33,396 nucleotides of DNA from Acrasis kona (lineage: Eukaryota; Heterolobosea; Eutetramitea; Acrasida; Acrasidae), in the NCBI GenBank assembly GCA_026419775.2, contig JAOPGA020000837.1, positions 1-33,396 on the forward strand, written 5' to 3'. Numbering within the stretch: position 1 is the first letter of the stretch; each line of letters starts with the position of its first letter. The notes beneath the pieces were generated by a model, which was not told the DNA's origin, did no database searches, and worked only from the letters and a program-made list of their open reading frames with translations. Below are positions 7,957 to 18,603 of this stretch, in pieces. The position numbers were made by a program, and so were the translations under genes.

Positions 7957-10900
7957 ATGAACTCAAACAAGAGAAAGCAGGATGACAGGCAATCAAAAGT
8001 TGTAGATGTTCACGATGGGAATGTGATCATAATAGGAGACACACCTACTAGAAACGACTACTTAGTATCTTATATCAAGCAGATTATAGACAGAGACGCA
8101 CACAGAAAAGTGTTCCTGCTATCAACAAGCAAAGACAAAGTTTCAGATTATGCCAACGCTATAACGGAGAGTGTACCAAACTGCCGCATAAGTGTATTCA
8201 CTGGTAGTGAGACCAAACTGGATATTGTTCAGACCACTCACCAACCGATTTTAAAGAAGATCAAATATACAATCAAGAGCAGTTCCGACGCATGGATCGA
8301 CCAAATAAAAAATAATGATGTATTAGTTACCACGGGTAAGTAATTTAAGTATAGTTAATTAATTCACAATTCCAGCCCCACTTTTTCAAGATATCCAGTC
8401 CAAGGGTTTTGTTCCAATTGAGTTGCTTGGAGCGATCATTATAGATGAATCAAACCTTTGTGTTGGAAAGCACCCATACAACAAAATCATTACCAGCTAC
8501 GCAGACTTAAACAAAGACCAACAACCAAGAATTCTTGGTTTGGCTGCAAAATCCGCATCAATCGATGCCACAAGATGGAAGACCAATATGCTATGTGAAG
8601 AAATCATTGACCAACTGCAAACAATTACTACATTTGATGAAACTGTAGAAGTGAGTGAAATAAATGGTATTGAGTGTTTTATCCATTCTTTGGGGGGACC
8701 AAACGACGTTTCACACGTTCTTGATAAAATTTATTCATCCATTACCATACCCAATCCAAGGACGATCTTTTTAACACATTCATCATCCTTAGCCAACAAG
8801 TACTACCAACTGACTCTCCAACAACATTCCAACCTAAAATGTCGTTGCGTGATAAACACAAAGAGCAAGGAAGCATTAGAGAAAGTCCCATCAGAACAAG
8901 TCACACAAGAGTTTATGGACCTGAGCTGCAATGTAGTATTTTGTACTGACATTTTTAACATGGACCTGCTTAAAGAATGTGACGTTCTAACATTTTCAGA
9001 TCGCAATACATACACAAGAACAATTACCAAACTAGTAGATTATACATCAAGAATCATTGTCATGGTAGACAGAGACAACAAGCAAGACCTAAAGTGGTCA
9101 ACCAACCCCTCACAAAAACCAAACAACAACAATGCGTTACTAGACAACCACTCACCTCAAGTCAAAACAACAAGAACCAAACCAAGCATACTTTATTGCA
9201 CTTTTAATCAATTCAGGGATCAAGCAGTAAATGGAAAAGGACTCTATCTTCATGTTATTAATTCCGACGACCCGCAAGACCCGACGAGATTAGGATACTT
9301 GACTCATCAAGAACTTTCACTGGACCAAGTACCTGGTCAATCACTTTTAAATGCGAAAAATAAATCAATCATCATGGATTCATCCATGATTTTTTCGGAA
9401 CTAAAACTCACTAACGAACAATTTAATGATTTAAAAATGTGTCATGACATGTTGCTTTCTATTTGTTTAAACACTTGCATTTCACAACCACTCTCCACAC
9501 AAGCAATGAATACTGTCAACAAGTACTATTTATATGTCCCTCTTGACTCCACGAAAACATCCATTGACTATCAAAATGTTTCTCAAATATTACAATTATA
9601 TCACTTGGGCCAACCACCATCACTACCAGTCAAGTCTATCCAACAAATCAACGAATACGTTGCCATCCCAAAATATGGAACAGACCCGAAAGTCTATGGA
9701 TCGTTGGGAAAGAACATTTACCTTGTAGAAAATGAAAGAAGTGACTTGAACATGCATTCAAGAGTTTATGATTCTCCACAGTCCTCTACTTTTGAGGAAT
9801 ATTACAAGAAGAAACATGGATTAGAGATGAGTAGTCAATCCATCATTTTGGATGTCCACCCAGTGCGTAAGAGTGTGAATGGACTTAATGTGAATCAATC
9901 ACAACCCATCAAGCCAATCATTGCTCAACGAATTTGCATGGAGTTTTGTCACTTTTATCCAATAAGTCATTTATTCCGTAGCATGGTCATGATGCCTTGC
10001 TTCATGTGGAGTTTGGAAATGAATTTAATTGCATTAGAATTGGGTCACTTGTTGAGGAGAAAACTACCAAAAGAGATATTCGTAAATGACAAGAACAAGG
10101 ATTTAAATTCACTTTTATTAAGAGCATTAATTAGTAAATCATCTCAATTGAATGAAAATTATGAAGTATTAGAGTTCTTGGGTGATGACTTGTTTAAACT
10201 TGTAACATGTTGGTCATTGTATCAAAATAAAGATTTATTATCGGAGGGTTACATGTCTCAACAAAAAAGTAGAATTGTGTCTAATCGTCATTTTTCTAAT
10301 GTGGCCGTTGACATTGGTCTTCAAGAATTTATGATTGCCGATAATGCTGCTCAATTGAATTACTCTGCTCCGTTTTTGAATTCTTCTGATGTGAATTGTG
10401 TGAGTGTTATTTTTGGCGAACAAAAAGATTCAACTTCCATGGCGGTCAGCACTTGTGGTCATTTGATATTGTATGAAAAAAATGTAGCAGATGTTGTGGA
10501 GGCTTTGATGGGTGCCATGTATGTTTATGGCGGTTTGAATGCTTGTTGTCATTTTGTAAATTACTTGAACATGAGGCAGGATATTAATGTAAGCTTGTTG
10601 TTGAGTAATGCGAACGTAATAAATCATCAAGATGTTTGGGACTATGTTCCCGTTGATTGTGGAGGTTTGACTGCTTCTGATGTTTTTTGTGGTGTTTGCT
10701 TAAATCATCAATATGAATTCAAAAATCCAGATTTGTTAAAATATGCATTGACACCTGGCGGTATTTTGTTTGAAAGGTTAGAATTTATTGGTGATGCTGT
10801 TCTTGACTTTATTTCCACAATCTTGTTGATGAAAAGTGTTGGTGATGACTCAACACCTGGTATATTGACCAATCTACGTGCGACCGCTACTTGCAATTAC

Positions 10901-11425
10901 ACATTTTCTATCATGTCCACCAGGCAGTCTTTCCATAAATATATTCCTGCCACCCAAACAAATAAAATTGAAAACTTTATCTTGACACATGGTGATGCAA
11001 TCGAAGATTGTGATTGGTATCCATTGGGACCAAGTGAAGAGGGACCAAAGATACTTGGTGATGTGTTTGAGGCTGTAGCTGGTGCCATCTTTATTGATTC
11101 TGGAATGGACGTCAATGCTGTTGCAACTGCTTATTCACAATGGATTGATGTGGTTAGATCAAAACTGAAGCCAGAAACGTTCAAGAACCATCCTGCCACC
11201 AAATTAATGATCATGTGCCAAGATGAAAAGTGTCAACAAAGCACGTTCGAATATCAACTACAAGATCCAGTCAAAAAGGCTATTTTCATGGTTCATGGTA
11301 AACAAGTTGGAGTGGGAACTGGACATAACAAGAAGAGTGCCCGAAGAGAAGCGAGTGCGAATGCATTGCAATTAATAGAGAAAGATGCTGTAACATTTTG
11401 GAAGATTTGTAATTGTTCACATTAA
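7957..11425 (+). CDS. Dicer-like ribonuclease III with degenerate helicase
   Basis: Exons 7957-8335 and 8376-11425 flank a 40-nt intron (GTAAGT...TTCCAG); the protein is 1,142 aa. It makes small RNAs from dsRNA. The N-terminal helicase fold is recognisable, but Walker A reads GDTPTRND instead of PTGSGKT. Motif II is DESN (150-153) instead of DECH, and the C-terminal helicase arginines are missing. GKHPYNKI and PRILGLAA still match Dicers. A PAZ-like segment (FEEYYKKKHGLE) is near 598. RNase IIIa starts near 720 (LEFLGDD, later ADVVEALMGAM) and IIIb near 920 (RLEFIGDAVLD, later LGDVFEAVAGAIF), so the catalytic acidic residues are present in both. A dsRNA-binding domain occupies about 1065-1130. 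The gene starts 8 bp after the target-site duplication of the GIY-YIG element, which has probably displaced its promoter. The fold assignment is firm; loss of ATPase activity is inferred. Confidence 0.93.
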
Positions 11426-11766
11426 ATTCTGTTCCCGTTGATTACGTTCTTTAATGTATGTCTGCTTGACCATATATCTTGTTCCAGCTTTAGTAATCTA
11501 GTAGATAAATGTTAATCAGTATGTTGGAGAAGCAACATGAGCTATGATAAACTTCATCGTATGTTTATTTCTTTTCATTGATGTCTTTTGTTGCTTCCTT
11601 TTCTATTCCTTTTTGTTTATCGACTATGATCTCAGTTTTCTCGTCTTTGTTAATGTGCTTCTTTATGGTATCCTTTACGTCAGGCATTGTTGATATATTT
11701 TTAAATTGTTTCCGTTTCAAAAATAGTGCGACAAAATTGATCAAACTATTTTACAATAACTCAACA

Positions 11767-12215
11767 ATGAAACGTAAGGTAGAGTCAGAAGATACACGTT
11801 CAAAGAAGTTCAAAGCCGGCGCAATCAACTTCCCTTTAGACTTGGTACAACGAGACATTAAAAAAGTATAGAGCTTGTGTGCAATGGAGAGGAAATTAAA
11901 TTTGACACAAAGTTTTTTTATGAAAAGACACTCTTGTTTTATAAAAATAACATGCAACACATATGTGTAGATGAACGCATAGATTATTGTATTGAATTAG
12001 ATATATTTTTAGATTCCATTCAACCACATCTCCACAATGTCCAAACAAGAGAAGAAATATTACAAGCTATTTTACATAAGCAATATACTGGTTACTCATT
12101 TACAACACAAAACGAATATGAATTTCAAGTTCAATTTTATTTAACATTGTGCAATCTCAACACAACTATTTATGATTTCAAAATTGTATTGCACTTTATT
12201 CCAAAGTTGATTTAA
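11767..12215 (+). CDS. Small unrecognised gene broken by a one-base A-run shift
   Basis: The ATG at 11767 opens MKRKVESEDTRSKKFKAG (a likely nuclear localisation signal) and runs to a stop at 11869-11871. The frame ending at 12215 continues naturally from there (SIELVCNGEEIKFDTKFF). One extra A in the six-A run near 11863 would join them into about 149 aa. The second part is rich in Tyr, Phe, Ile and acidic residues and has no ATG in a suitable place. I see no known domain. The 341 bp between the Dicer stop and this ATG hold only an ATG-less extension of this frame. The next gene is convergent, 61 bp downstream. Confidence 0.5.
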
Positions 12216-12276
12216 AAGTTAACTTTGGCTGAAGCATTTTAATCTTTTGTTGTTAATTGAAAAGATTTTAAATATT

Positions 12277-12996
12277 TTATGTATTTATTTCTGTTGTTAC
12301 AACATTTAATAGTTCTTTTTGGTCGTACTGATTACGAACTCCACTCTTTTCTATTAAATATCCAACACATTGTGGCAATGTATACTCATTCGATTCCATC
12401 ATACCCTTGAAAATGGTTCTAATGTAATTCTCAGATGGTCTCACGCTTGGTTGGTTTATTTCACTACTCGTGAAAGATAAGATTGGGAACCCATCTCTAT
12501 AGCCGAGAAAAACTAAATTATCATAGTATGTACTGGTTGGCAGAAGTGAGCTCATAAAAAAAGTATTGCTCAATGTTTTATCACCATCCAAGTTATTCAG
12601 AAAACCATCTACTTTCGGCTCCAATGTTTTGGTTATGTAATCTTGACTTAATCTATTTTCTTGACCCACAACGTCAACAAACTGTTCTTTTGTGATTAGA
12701 TACATCCTTGCTATCGTCCCTCCGCCTTTATAATTTTCTCTTATAAAACACTTAATATTGTTATTTGAAACAAGAAAGAGACTTACAACACCACCATTTT
12801 GCCAAGATAGTGATTGGCGGGCAAAGTACAACTCCACATGCGGTAGAAATGTAAACAAATGAGATTTCGGAGGGGTTGGGTCTCGACATCCGTGATGTTT
12901 TTTGTTAGTTGCTCTTGCATTGAGCGAACCCCCTATGATATACTTCATAAATCTATCTTTGTTCAAGTTCGACCCATAGGAAAGATACCAAATCAT
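12277..12996 (-). CDS. Gamma-glutamylcyclotransferase-like protein
   Basis: 239 aa in a single exon. The N-terminus MIWYLSYGSNLNKDRFMKYI carries the YGSNL loop that defines the GGCT-like fold and precedes the substrate-binding pocket. GCRDPTPPKSHL, LYFARQSLSWQNGG and ARMYLITKEQF match a broad subfamily of stand-alone cytoplasmic members sometimes misannotated as histone deacetylases. Such enzymes act on gamma-glutamyl amines or peptides; the exact substrate cannot be read from the sequence. There is no signal peptide or membrane segment. It is convergent with the 11767 gene. Confidence 0.75.
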   Translation of the reverse strand: MIWYLSYGSNLNKDRFMKYIIGGSLNARATNKKHHGCRDPTPPKSHLFTFLPHVELYFARQSLSWQNGGVVSLFLVSNNNIKCFIRENYKGGGTIARMYLITKEQFVDVVGQENRLSQDYITKTLEPKVDGFLNNLDGDKTLSNTFFMSSLLPTSTYYDNLVFLGYRDGFPILSFTSSEINQPSVRPSENYIRTIFKGMMESNEYTLPQCVGYLIEKSGVRNQYDQKELLNVVTTEINT

Positions 12997-13128
12997 CTCC
13001 TGTTGTAATATTTAGTAAACCAAGAAACGATGTTGACTGCACGTGTTTTAGTAATGTAAGTGGGGATCAAGCACATCAAAAACAGAAGATATCAATAAAT
13101 AATCCATATTTGTTTATTTTATGCATAT

Positions 13129-13347
13129 TCACATTGCCACCATTAAACGTTTATCAATCGGGTGTACAAATCTCTTTCTCCTCATCCTAGCAATCAAAGC
13201 TGTAATAACAATGAGCATGACAACCATTACCGCAAGGTTATTCAAATTGAAGGATCTTTCTGTAGCAGAAATGGTTGGTTTTACTTCAGTTACATAATTG
13301 TGACCTTCTGGTTGGTATTGGGAGATCGCAACGTCGAAGCTTATCAA
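13129..13347 (-). CDS. Membrane-anchor C-terminus of an unrecognised protein
   Basis: The frame gives 72 residues and stays open about 27 bases further upstream, but with no ATG, so a missing 5' exon is likely. It contains one strong membrane segment, LAVMVVMLIVITALI, followed directly by RMRRKRF, the usual positive cytoplasmic side of a type I or tail-type anchor. The upstream part is polar with a possible Asn site. Family and partner are unknown. This may be the last exon of a gene whose 5' exon I could not place. Confidence 0.35.
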   Translation of the reverse strand: MISFDVAISQYQPEGHNYVTEVKPTISATERSFNLNNLAVMVVMLIVITALIARMRRKRFVHPIDKRLMVAM

Positions 13348-13440
13348 TACTGCAGCCGAAGATGAACTAGAACATGTTTAATCTAAGAAGCTTTAATAGC
13401 CTATTTACTTAAGATCGCTAAACCCCTGGGAAAGAAGGGC

Positions 13441-13765
13441 TCTTATTCATGTGCTAATAGTCAGATAATCTGTTACAGACTTGTAGAGAAATACGTATAC
13501 CCAGATCGAGATTCCGAAGCACTGCGTAAAAGTAAGGTAGCGTCGCGACTAGTCTCGAGGCAGTAGTAGACAGATAATAGATTGCAGCGCTGCGCGTAAA
13601 GATGGTATACTCGGATTGAGATTTTGAACCACTGCGCAAAAGCAAAGGAAGTGTTGCGGCTAGTCCTGATGCGCTAATAGACAGATAATAAATTGTATCG
13701 CTGTAGACAAAGATAATATATTTGAATTGAGATTCTAAACTAAATAAAAGCAATATTACATTGAT
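13441..13765. repeat. Three diverged tandem copies of a ~110-bp unit
   Basis: CAGATAAT landmarks at 13462, 13571 and 13682 give periods of 109 and 111 bp. Each unit also carries a GAGATT(C/T) block and an AAAAGYAA block at matching offsets. A GCAGCGCTGC palindrome sits at 13584. A 99-codon minus-strand ORF runs through all three units, but copies differing by 109 and 111 bp do not favour conserved coding. No known element family is apparent. Confidence 0.6.
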
Positions 13766-13774
13766 AATTTTTTA

Positions 13775-14502
13775 TTAGTCCGATGATGAATAGTAAAAAT
13801 TAGTGGACGGGGAGGGGGGTCGATTCACGCGCTCGAACATGCGCCTTTTCGCTGCACAGTTGGGTTCGACTAATTGATCTCGAGGTCGACGTCGGGCTGG
13901 AGGTTGAGGTTGGGGTTGAGGGTCGCGGGGGGACAATAGGCGGCCATCGAGGAGACACTTTGGCTCGTGGGTGCAGATATGCTCCGGACGATTATTTACC
14001 ATCATCCAGGCACGGCAGTGGTCTCTATGAGCTGCAACTTACTTGGGGTCGCAGGTGATGTGCTCATGGCGGATGCAATCCGGGGTACCACATGTTTGAG
14101 TGAACACGTGTTGGTTGCTCAACACCATGTCGAGCGCCTCTTGGTTGTCCCAACCGCTCTCCGCGAGGTAAGCGAGCTTGACCAAGCTCACTCTTGTGGG
14201 GTTCTTAGCCCCCGGGGCCTTGATTGTGGCCATTGGAACTCCCTTATACGAGAAGTGTCGATGCCTCCAACACGTATAAGAGGTTCTGGGAAAAAATTCG
14301 ATTCTGGAATCATGCGCAAGGACGCGTCGGATAACTTGTCCTTTATTTCTTGTGGGTTATAAGACTCCTGTCTTCTTTGGAGGTCGAACTCCCACTGTTC
14401 TTTTAATTCTTTCTTCTTGTCCTCGTTTTCAATAACTTGAAACACTTTCTCCACCTCTGCACTGTCCGGGTTCTGTAATAACAAAAAGATTGTCTCTCGC
14501 AT
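13775..14502 (-). pseudogene. His-Me finger (zinc-loop, I-PpoI-like) endonuclease remnant
   Basis: One ancestral minus-strand frame can be followed from the ATG at 14502 through a one-base shift near 14240 and an in-frame TAA at 14041-14039 to the stop at 13775. The segment around that TAA has the zinc-loop spacing of His-Cys box homing endonucleases: CGTPDC, then RHEHITC, then HRDHC, then ICTHEPKCLL. Compared with I-PpoI, Cys, His and Arg fall at the same spacing, but the catalytic Asn position is Ala and the expected catalytic His is Gln. The region is visibly GC-rich compared with its neighbours, suggesting foreign origin. The N-terminal helix-rich part is unrecognised. It is broken, and probably catalytically dead even if read through. 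Confidence 0.62.
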
Positions 14503-14640
14503 CAAAAGGCTAGTCTCGTCAGATGCGTTACAGAGTTATTATTGTGAAATTTGTTGAAACGTAATGTAGTTTACCAAAATTTTCTCCAAGTATGGGTTTT
14601 ACAACAATCTGTCACCACAAGATCCATTGACCAAGATACA

Positions 14641-15183
14641 CAAACGAAGACCAGAGTCAATCTCGAACATTAACGATGGACCAGAATGACTAAGAGACTC
14701 AGGATTTCGGGCAAAATTCTGACGAATTTGAGGATAGCGAAGAAGAATACATTTCCACCCAAGAAACGCAAATCGTCGCTGATTCTTCACAAAAAAAGAT
14801 TCGCCCTCCAAGAAGCGCCGTTTGAAAGCATCGCGCCGAAAGAATTCTAGACAACCCAAGGGTATGGTGATAGACCGATCATTCGTGGCGAGGACACACA
14901 ACGAAAGCGAGATTGGACGACAGGTACGACAAGCTCATGGATCTGCCTGACAAGACTTGTCGACACTGCGCATTATCCCTTGACTGCTGGCAGAACGAAA
15001 CAAAGCCTCATATCTTGCCATACTTGTGCATTGGATTACAGAGGAGGGAAAAGTTTTATATTTGTAAAGATAAAAAGCGCTATTCCAGATGTGGATCGAT
15101 GTCTTAATGGTAACAAAACTAGGTTGAGCGTGAGTGATAAAAAAACATTTGATCTTCTAGAATGGTGGAAAACAAACAAGTGA
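14641..15183 (+). pseudogene. Decayed Cys-rich coding sequence
   Basis: Three plus-strand frames in turn look protein-coding. An acidic Gln/Glu-rich stretch (DFGQNSDEFEDSEEEY) follows a TAA near 14698. A Cys/His-bearing stretch (DKTCRHCALSLDCW, then FYICKDKKRYSRCG) follows at about 14900-15100. A tail ending FDLLEWWKTNK closes at 15183. No single frame spans them, and no intron of normal length connects them. The Cys spacing hints at a zinc-binding module, but I cannot name it. It may be part of the same GC-richer foreign segment as the endonuclease remnant. Confidence 0.35.
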
Positions 15184-15599
15184 GAGCTCCCAATAATGGC
15201 AGAAGTCGCTCGAAATTATTTGTGTATCCCTTGTTCATCAGTTTCGGTAGAACGATTGTCGTGACATATGGTCTCCGTAGGCATTGTTTGTCACCGAGTC
15301 CCTCGTACATTCTTTAATAAAGGTTGATTATTTTGTTGAATATTAAAAGTCACAGGTTGCTTCCCTAGAGTACTAGTCGAAGTTTATTTTTAAAAGTCAC
15401 AGGGGGTGATAATTCCCGTCGTGTTTGTACCAAGTTCAAAAGATTGATCCATAAAAATTCCATCATTGAATACGTTGTAACCTTTCTATCGAAATCTACA
15501 TTTTGATGTTCATTGTACACTAAATAAGGCGATCTTCTTTTTTAGGCTTACTTAAAGAGAACTCTTTAAACTTCCTTGTTATCTGTCAATCAAAGAGAA
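15184..15599. other. Intergenic, no gene seen
   Basis: No supported gene lies here. AAAAGTCACAGG occurs twice, at about 15344 and 15392. The first copy continues into TTGCTTCCCTAGAGTACT, which resembles a sequence near 30367. Confidence 0.5.
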
Positions 15600-16395
15600 A
15601 TGAACTCAGACAAACAGTACTACTATCGTGGCTTGCATACAAACAAATATTGTCCAGAGCCAAACACAGTAACACTGTCGTTATTTGCATCGTACGTTGC
15701 TTTAAAAAAAGTCATAGATGATTTGGAGGCAGGAGAGCGTGTCAAAGTAGAAATGTTAAAACTCAAAGAAATTGTATTATGTGGGAATAAAAACATTTGT
15801 TCTTTTTGGAATCCAGATAAATACGAAATTGAAAACGCACTCATTGCTCTTCAAGCATTCTACACAAACTGTTATTCGCGGGACAAAAAATACAAAGAAT
15901 TGTTCGTAATAGGAGTCAAAGTAAATCCACCAAGAAGTAGTGCTAAAAAGACGAGGATAAGTTGTTTCTGGGTAGATTCTGCATTTATGAATTTACAAAT
16001 CAACAGCTACAAGATCTAAAACCATTAGATGTGGAAGCGCTCATGACCAGAAGAAATTTCGCATTCATCCACACATTGTTCATGAAAAAGAAGTGTCATT
16101 TCCTGGATACATCCCAGCTGAGAACTACGTAAAGTGTTTTGACGCGTACTTGCCACATTTACGCATGTACGACGAGAATTTTCACAACCAAGAGTATGGA
16201 ATTGACGAGCGCAAGTTCAAGAAGTTAAGGAGCTCCAAAAACAATAGTCAGACGTTGGAAAAAATTCGTGATTGTATCATCAAGAAGGTAACAAAGGATG
16301 CAGAGAGATGGATGACAGAGAACGAAGTATGGATTACGGCATCATCTGATATGTTGCTAAGATATCTGAGATTTGAAGAACTAAACTTGTTGTGA
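15600..16395 (+). CDS. Unrecognised gene with two A-run frameshifts
   Basis: The ATG at 15600 opens a frame that is natural up to VNPPRSSAKK near 15950. Coding character then continues in a second frame (DEDKLFLGRFCIYEF...) to about 16090. A third frame (EVSFPGYIPAENYVKCF...) follows to the stop at 16395. Both switches fall in runs of five A, and in each case one extra A restores the frame, giving about 265 aa. The product is mixed charged and aromatic with no signal peptide or membrane segment; I recognise no domain. It is either one intact gene with two assembly errors or a recent pseudogene. The RhoGEF gene follows 235 bp downstream. Confidence 0.55.
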
Positions 16396-16630
16396 AATTT
16401 GATGTGAAATAACATTTTAGTTTGATTTCAAGTAGTGCATGATTATTATTGATGCTGTCATTTAATCTATTTCCATATCCCTAGGGAAACTCATTGTTCA
16501 TTTTTTATTGTAAATCCAAAGAAGTCATTGCGCATTCTGTCTGCCATGTTTGGTGTACTCGTTTTTGTCCATTTTACTCATTGTAAAAAAAACACTTTGA
16601 CACTTGAGGCGATTGACAGTAACCCAATAA

Positions 16631-18207
16631 ATGTCCACATGCGCAAAGCCACCAACTGTGACATCATTGGCTATAAAGCGTTTGCAGCAGCTCATCTATG
16701 ATGAGGATACTAAAACCCAACAAGTTGTGACTGCGTCGCCGACCGACCCAATGTCCTACACCGTGTCTCTTATAACAAGAAGGGCAACCACGCCTCTTCC
16801 AACACTTTCAGAGGAAGAAATTGAAACAATAACTGCAACAGAAATGGATTTGAATCGTGTTCCCACTAGGACTCGTAGATTGACGAAACAAATGATTCAA
16901 AATCAAAAGAGCATGGCAGAGGATGAACTTAATCGTATAATGAACTTTGATGATGGAGATAGATTAATTCAGGACAGAATTCTAGTTCTTGAAGAAATTA
17001 TAAGTAGTGAGAGGGCATATGTGCAGTTTCTAGATCTTCTGTATGATATGTACTATGCACCACTATGTGAGGGAAAACCGGATAAATACAAGAGGGACGA
17101 CGGTGATGTGCCTGGCATATCCGAAGATGCTAAAGATTTGATGTTTCCCCCCAACTTTACCACAATTGCAAACATTAATAAAAAATTCTTGGAGAAACTA
17201 GAGGAGAGGTGGGAAAGTTATTCGGACATTCCATATTTTATCACCATTGGTGATATTTATGCAGAAATGGCCCCATTTTTAAAAGTGTATGTTTCTTTTG
17301 TGACCAACTTTGAGAGGAGCGTCAAGTTCATTAAAAAACACAGACAATCAAATCCACAGTTTGATCTATGGTTGGACCGTAGAAAAAAACATCCGGATAG
17401 TAATGGACTTGACTTGATGAGTCTCTTAATTATGCCTGGTAAGTATGCATTGCTTTGAGTCAACCTAATCTTTAAATAGTCCAAAGGGTTCCAAGGTATC
17501 CGATTCTTATAAACGCCCTATTAGATAAAACCAATGTAGGCCACCTTGATTACAATCTACTCCGAGAGGCCGGTGATGCTGTTTCTAGCGTCGCAGAGTA
17601 CCAAAATGCCAGAGTAAGAGAAAGCAAGAACTGCAGAAGAGTTCACCAGATCAGTAAGAAATGCAAAATGAACAGCATTGTATCCCCCTCTAGACGCATC
17701 ATAAAAGAAGGAAGGGTTGTAGTTCGCAACTCCCCAATGAGTGCTTATTTATTTAATGACTTGTTGGTCCTCGACCCTAATGATAAAAGAGGACAGTTCC
17801 AGATAGAGGTTTTTAGTTTGATAGATTGCTTTATAGCGGGTGGTGACGAGTATAGTGTTACATTATCTATAACGGAATCAGAATCTACAAGTGAAATTGA
17901 AATTCACACGGAAACATATGAGGATAAGCAGCAATGGTTTTCGACATTAACAAATGTTTTATCAGCACTTCGATTTAAAGAAAATGACCTCATCATTCGT
18001 CACGTTGACGACCCAGGCGAAGTATCAACGGTGTCAAGAAGTGCAAGGTCAAATAGTATGCTAAGACAGAAACTGAATGTGAGATCTCCAGAGAGCGACT
18101 GGACATTGACCACACCAAGACTCAAATCAGGATCCTCTATCTCTAATCCGAGAAGGTTTTCCATTACAAGGTTATCTTTTTTCAACGAAGATGATGACTT
18201 GTTGTGA
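16631..18207 (+). CDS. Rho guanine nucleotide exchange factor (DH-PH)
   Basis: Exons 16631-17438 and 17480-18207 flank a 41-nt intron (GTAAGT...AATAG); the protein is 511 aa. The DH domain starts near residue 116 with LEEIISSERAYVQFLDLLYD. Its third conserved helix, LLIMPVQRVPRYPILINAL (about 263-285), is split by the intron and restored by splicing. A PH domain follows, roughly 330-440 (IIKEGRVV..., SAYLFNDLLVL..., ending with a helix containing QQWFSTL). The tail is Ser/Arg-rich with RRFSITRLSF, a possible phosphorylation region. DH-PH proteins exchange GDP for GTP on Rho-family GTPases at membranes. A Rho-like GTPase lies 3.6 kb away, but pairing is not shown. The N-terminal ~110 residues are unrecognised. 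Confidence 0.95.
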
Positions 18208-18254
18208 ATTGTACAAGATATCAAGAAATGTAATTACTATAATAATACATTTTA

Positions 18255-18484
18255 TTAGTCTTCTTCATCTGAACTTGTTTCATCTTCTTTACTAGTCACT
18301 CTTTTTACTTGAGCGAATAACTGACTACAGGTTTTGCATTTTCCTCCAGTGGCTTCAAATATTAGGATTTGACGGCAGGTTACTTACCTTGCTTCATGGC
18401 ACACTGTTTACATAGTGTTGCGTGTCCACACGGAACGCATTCATATTCAACCTCTGCTTTATTGCAGGTCTGACAAATCGACAT
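18255..18484 (-). CDS. Small RING-type zinc finger protein, 64 aa
   Basis: Exons 18484-18388 and 18352-18255 flank a 35-nt intron (GTAAGT...TTGAAG, with a CTAAT branch). The frame joins exactly to 64 codons plus stop. Cys/His order is CQTC, then CVPCGHATLC, CKQC, then CKTC, which is the C3HC4 RING spacing in compressed form. The tail is acidic (KEDETSSDEED). RING proteins of this type usually act as E3 ubiquitin ligases; a stand-alone RING this small would need a partner or dimer. It is convergent with the RhoGEF (47 bp between stops) and too short to appear as a single long ORF. Confidence 0.75.
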
Positions 18485-18603
18485 AATAATAAATTTAATA
18501 ATAGATTTTGTAACAGTCTTAATTCAACCACCTCATGTATGGCATATTATCTCTTGGCTTGTATGAAGATGAAAACCTGTGTTTTTGAAGCTTCACGTTT
18601 AGG

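Noticed and set aside
13454-13753. 99-codon minus-strand ORF across the tandem repeat
   Set aside because: The ORF exists because the repeat unit lacks stops in that frame. Unit lengths of 109 and 111 bp argue against selection on the reading frame.
14599-14901. 100-codon minus-strand ORF
   Set aside because: The plus strand here encodes a more protein-like acidic stretch, and the minus-strand product has no recognisable feature.
15950-16090. Programmed -1 ribosomal frameshifting at A runs
   Set aside because: The codon phase does not give a proper X-XXY-YYZ slippery heptamer at these sites. Sequence error is simpler.
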